Source: CAYVQE01 sp964633205 (lineage in GTDB: Bacteria > Myxococcota > B64-G9). From it: DNA of 7,565 bases. The stretch spans positions 1 to 7,565 of the forward strand of contig CAZWFN010000223.1 of the NCBI GenBank assembly GCA_964633205.1. The letters run 5' to 3'. The position numbers and the translations under genes are program-made. The notes below the pieces were generated by a model. The model was not told the DNA's origin. It saw nothing but the letters and a program-made list of their open reading frames with translations, and ran no database searches. This document shows positions 5,627 through 7,565 of this stretch, one piece after another; position 1 is the first letter of the stretch, and every line of letters begins with the position of its first letter.

Positions 5627-6499
5627 CCCAACATGGAAGACTGATCCGACCCTAGCGTTTGCGGAGGGAGCCTGCTTGAGGAGCCGACCATACCCGAAGT
5701 CAAAATGGGGAGGAGGAAAGAGGTGGTGTACATTCGTGAGGGAACCCGCACCAAGCCATTCAAGAGCCATTTTCAACTCGACCCTGATTGCTCCGACGAC
5801 GAAATCGCTTAGGTCAGTGCTGCCAAAGCCGGGATAGCTGGTTCTGCGGAATAAGAGCCCATGCTGTGCATGCGGTCTCAGGTAGACAGAGGGAGATGCT
5901 GCGCGCAAATCGATCAACTCCGCCCTATTCGTAGTCCGAATTCCAGGCCTGGATTGGTCGGGCGACTCTGCTCCAAGCTGGAACAGAATGATGTATGCAT
6001 ATTCGGGCGGTCCAATCACCCTGTCGGCCTGTGTCCTGGGCTTGTAGTGGAGGTACTTACCGTGTTGGCCGATGAGGCTTGCTTCGTAGCAACCGAACCA
6101 AAGAGCCACCCAGACATTGTCCACCAAGTCAAGCCACTTGGATCTAATCCCATAGTGCTGCAGAAGAGCTTCCCGAGAGTACGCTGGGGTATGGGGGATG
6201 AAAGCCCGATTTTGCCGTGCAGCATGTGCGTACTGCTGAAATGCAGTTTCTCTACTCGTTTTCCCACGCTGGCTCCTGATCCCACGGTAGAGACTGGCCT
6301 GCATGCCTGCGTGGATCGCGGTCTGGCCTCGGTAGTAGACACCGCCATCTGCGTTTAATGCGTATTTCAGGTATCCTGAAGCCTGGAACAGCGAATGTGG
6401 ACTTCGGACCTCGTAGACTCCTGCTGCGTGGTGCCAAGTACAATCAGCGATTTTCAACGACGCCAATCTGGAGTTCTGAAGTTGGTTCAGCAACGGCAT
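5621..6499 (-). CDS. FRG-domain protein
   Basis: A 292-residue protein carrying the FRG signature. GGVYYRGQ (52-59) supplies the domain's RG pair and is followed by SLYRG; then comes LLQHYGI (112-118), then WLDLVDNVWVALWF (122-135), corresponding to the usual 'HYG...LLDWT.n...ALyFA' core. FRG domains recur in defence-associated genes, and a relation to ADP-ribosyltransferase folds has been suggested, but the activity is not established. A TTG start at 6589 would add 30 residues. I prefer ATG 6499 because GAGGAG lies 6 bases upstream and the added segment resembles no FRG sequence. It lies 107 bases downstream of the HEPN-like gene on the same strand, a plausible two-gene unit. Base composition is lower in GC than the AAA region, consistent with transfer. 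Domain call firm, function open. Confidence 0.85.
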   Translation of the reverse strand: MPLLNQLQNSRLASLKIADCTWHHAAGVYEVRSPHSLFQASGYLKYALNADGGVYYRGQTAIHAGMQASLYRGIRSQRGKTSRETAFQQYAHAARQNRAFIPHTPAYSREALLQHYGIRSKWLDLVDNVWVALWFGCYEASLIGQHGKYLHYKPRTQADRVIGPPEYAYIILFQLGAESPDQSRPGIRTTNRAELIDLRAASPSVYLRPHAQHGLLFRRTSYPGFGSTDLSDFVVGAIRVELKMALEWLGAGSLTNVHHLFPPPHFDFGYGRLLKQAPSANARVGSVFHVGA

Positions 6500-6505
6500 G
6501 TCCCA

Positions 6506-6511
6506 CTCCTC
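6506..6511 (-). promoter_or_regulatory. Ribosome binding site that decides the FRG start
   Basis: GAGGAG on the minus strand, 6 bases before ATG 6499. It favours this start over the TTG at 6589. Confidence 0.6.
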
Positions 6512-6606
6512 GCTGGTGAAAGACCCCGCACCGCACAAGCAAAACTGAGAGAACGGCTGACTCGCTTCATTGCGTACATCCACCCCCAAAATGGCTGAAG
6601 TGACGC

Positions 6607-7281
6607 CTAACGGGTGGTCAATGATGCCGTCCCATTAGAGGCCCCCCTCGTTTTGCCCTGCTCGCTGTCAATCTCCCCTATCAGCCTTCTGATGAGATCC
6701 TCGGCATCTTGCCGATGGTTGACTGAGTCCGTGATTCGCGGCAGATACAAGGCGAGGTCCCCAAGAGAGATGTCTACCTCCCAATTGTCCATAGGACAAG
6801 GATACCTTCCACCCCATCTGATTGCGTTGCCAAGTCGCTTCAAGAGGTCGATGTCGTTATCGTAGGCGCCCAAGAACTCAGATTGGTCCTGTCGCACCAT
6901 CTGCTCCAACCTGTGGTTGAACCTGTACGCCTTGCCTCGACGTATGCAGAGGGTCTCTGGATCGACTTCGCTGAGGTAGTCACTGTTCCGATGCAGTGCA
7001 AGAGTCTTGAGGAGTGCCTCAACGGTCATGCCGGTCAACATAAACGTCGAGAAGACGACCGAACTGTGTCCGAGCAGTTCTTTCTCTTCTGCATCGTACC
7101 GAGCCCACAAGTGTCTGGCCGAATCGCGAAGGCCCAAGGCAGTGCTGTGCCAGTAGTTGGGACTTCTCATCCGCTCAAACAGATGCTGATTGAGTTTCTT
7201 CAGCTTCGCCGAGTCGCCCCCGATGGCGTGGAGGATTTTCCGTCGATCTCGAATGACATCAGGCACTGCATCATCTGCCAA
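6607..7281 (-). CDS. HEPN-like hypothetical protein
   Basis: A 224-residue, mostly helical protein. It shows features of a widespread HEPN-like family: an early helix with YWHSTALGLRDSARHLW (43-59), a hydrophobic helix MLTGMTVEALLKTLALH (81-97), an NHRLEQMV segment (122-129) in the place of the usual HdL motif, and RWGGRYPCP (155-163), which matches the W.GRYP signature of these proteins. The classic RX4-6H RNase motif is absent from its usual late position. R52-DSAR-H57 fits the spacing but sits early, so nuclease activity is uncertain. The start is TTG at 7281: AGGGGG lies 6 bases upstream and the next in-frame ATG is 37 codons in. It begins 41 bases after the hsdR fragment and precedes the FRG gene, suggesting a toxin-like or defence pair. 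HEPN assignment by pattern only. Confidence 0.72.
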   Translation of the reverse strand: MADDAVPDVIRDRRKILHAIGGDSAKLKKLNQHLFERMRSPNYWHSTALGLRDSARHLWARYDAEEKELLGHSSVVFSTFMLTGMTVEALLKTLALHRNSDYLSEVDPETLCIRRGKAYRFNHRLEQMVRQDQSEFLGAYDNDIDLLKRLGNAIRWGGRYPCPMDNWEVDISLGDLALYLPRITDSVNHRQDAEDLIRRLIGEIDSEQGKTRGASNGTASLTTR

Positions 7282-7322
7282 AGCTCACCCCCTGCTTGAT
7301 CACAGCAAGCACTAAAACTGGT

Positions 7323-7565
7323 TTATGCCGCCCACTGCTCCGAGAACAACTCCGCCTGTTCAAGGACTGTCTTCGTCGCAGACTCAGCCTTATCAGGCGG
7401 GTAACCGTACTTTCGCAGAGTCCTCTTGACCATCACCCTGAGCTTCGCCCTGACCGACTCCCTGATACGTTGCTTGCCCATTGGCACCACCAACGAGTTC
7501 TCGTTGCAGGTTCCGTGACAGTGCCCACCTGAGTCGCCCACCCGTTTCTCCCAAGACAGCCACGC
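7323..7565 (-). pseudogene. hsdR: hsdR carboxy-terminal fragment (type I restriction subunit), 5' side beyond window
   Basis: The frame enters from the right edge and ends at TAA 7325-7323, showing 80 residues. The last 47 (RESVRAKLRVMVKR, TLRKYGYPPDKAE, TVLEQAELFSEQWA) match the carboxy-terminal end of type I restriction endonuclease R subunits (DUF3387 / EndoR C-terminal region). The 33 residues before this (including GGHCHGTCNENS) do not look like HsdR, and the other two forward frames of that stretch do not restore it. A normal protein would read something like NVTIDWTVRESVRAKLRV here. This suggests a rearrangement junction near 7466-7475, leaving a 3' remnant. If the upstream frame proves part of a divergent intact HsdR, the pseudogene label is wrong. 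Confidence 0.65.
7491..7506. repeat. Perfect 7-2-7 inverted repeat beside the hsdR junction
   Basis: CAACGAG, TT, then CTCGTTG: a perfect short palindrome about 20-30 bases from the point where HsdR similarity stops. It may be a hairpin or recombination footprint. The short word CGTTGC also occurs at 7468-7473 and again at 7503-7508, flanking the interval. Confidence 0.4.

Noticed and set aside
6605..6642. Integron attC-like site: GCCTAAC box and partly complementary ATTAGAGGC at the HEPN-like gene stop
   Set aside because: The spacing is too short, the second box does not match GTTRRRY, and no integrase or second cassette site was seen. It is better viewed as a weak imperfect hairpin at a gene end.

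Overview
The window comes from a GC-rich proteobacterium that uses sigma-54 (RpoN). It has strong purine-rich ribosome binding sites, a sigma-54 enhancer-binding activator and two well-formed -24/-12 promoters. A gammaproteobacterium is a reasonable guess, but nothing here fixes the genus. By eye, the core (about 1355-5166) is very GC-rich. The right arm (about 5440-7565) is clearly lower, as expected for exchanged accessory DNA.

Left and centre (1-5166): three genes that look like one sigma-54-controlled system. A regulator (1355-2929, minus) combines an amino-terminal domain resembling a DHH phosphoesterase that has lost its catalytic aspartates and histidines with a sigma-54-activating AAA+ domain and a Fis-type HTH. 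Divergent from it, a 655-residue AAA+ ATPase with winged-helix-like amino-terminal regions (3199-5166, plus) lies behind a near-consensus -24/-12 promoter at 3128-3144. Downstream of the regulator on the same strand, a PD-(D/E)XK nuclease of the PDDEXK_4 type (1217 to beyond base 1, minus) lies behind a second -24/-12 promoter at 1331-1347, with a leader of about 100 nt that begins with a hairpin. The nuclease frame has no stop in the window, so it is easily missed.

The simplest model is a sensor-regulator that binds a nucleotide or nucleic-acid fragment and switches on both the ATPase and the nuclease. It would be analogous to RtcR, whose CARF sensor controls RNA repair, but with a DHH-derived sensor. 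The parts are seen in the sequence; the circuit is inferred.

Right (5167-7565): a 274-base gap, then a 44-residue zinc-ribbon miniprotein (5441-5575, plus). Convergent with it are three minus-strand genes: an hsdR carboxy-terminal fragment entering from the right edge (7565-7323), a HEPN-like protein (7281-6607) and an FRG-domain protein (6499-5621). This resembles a defence island beside the remains of a type I restriction locus.

No tRNA, rRNA, CRISPR array or intact transposon was recognised. No gene-free stretch exceeds 300 bases.
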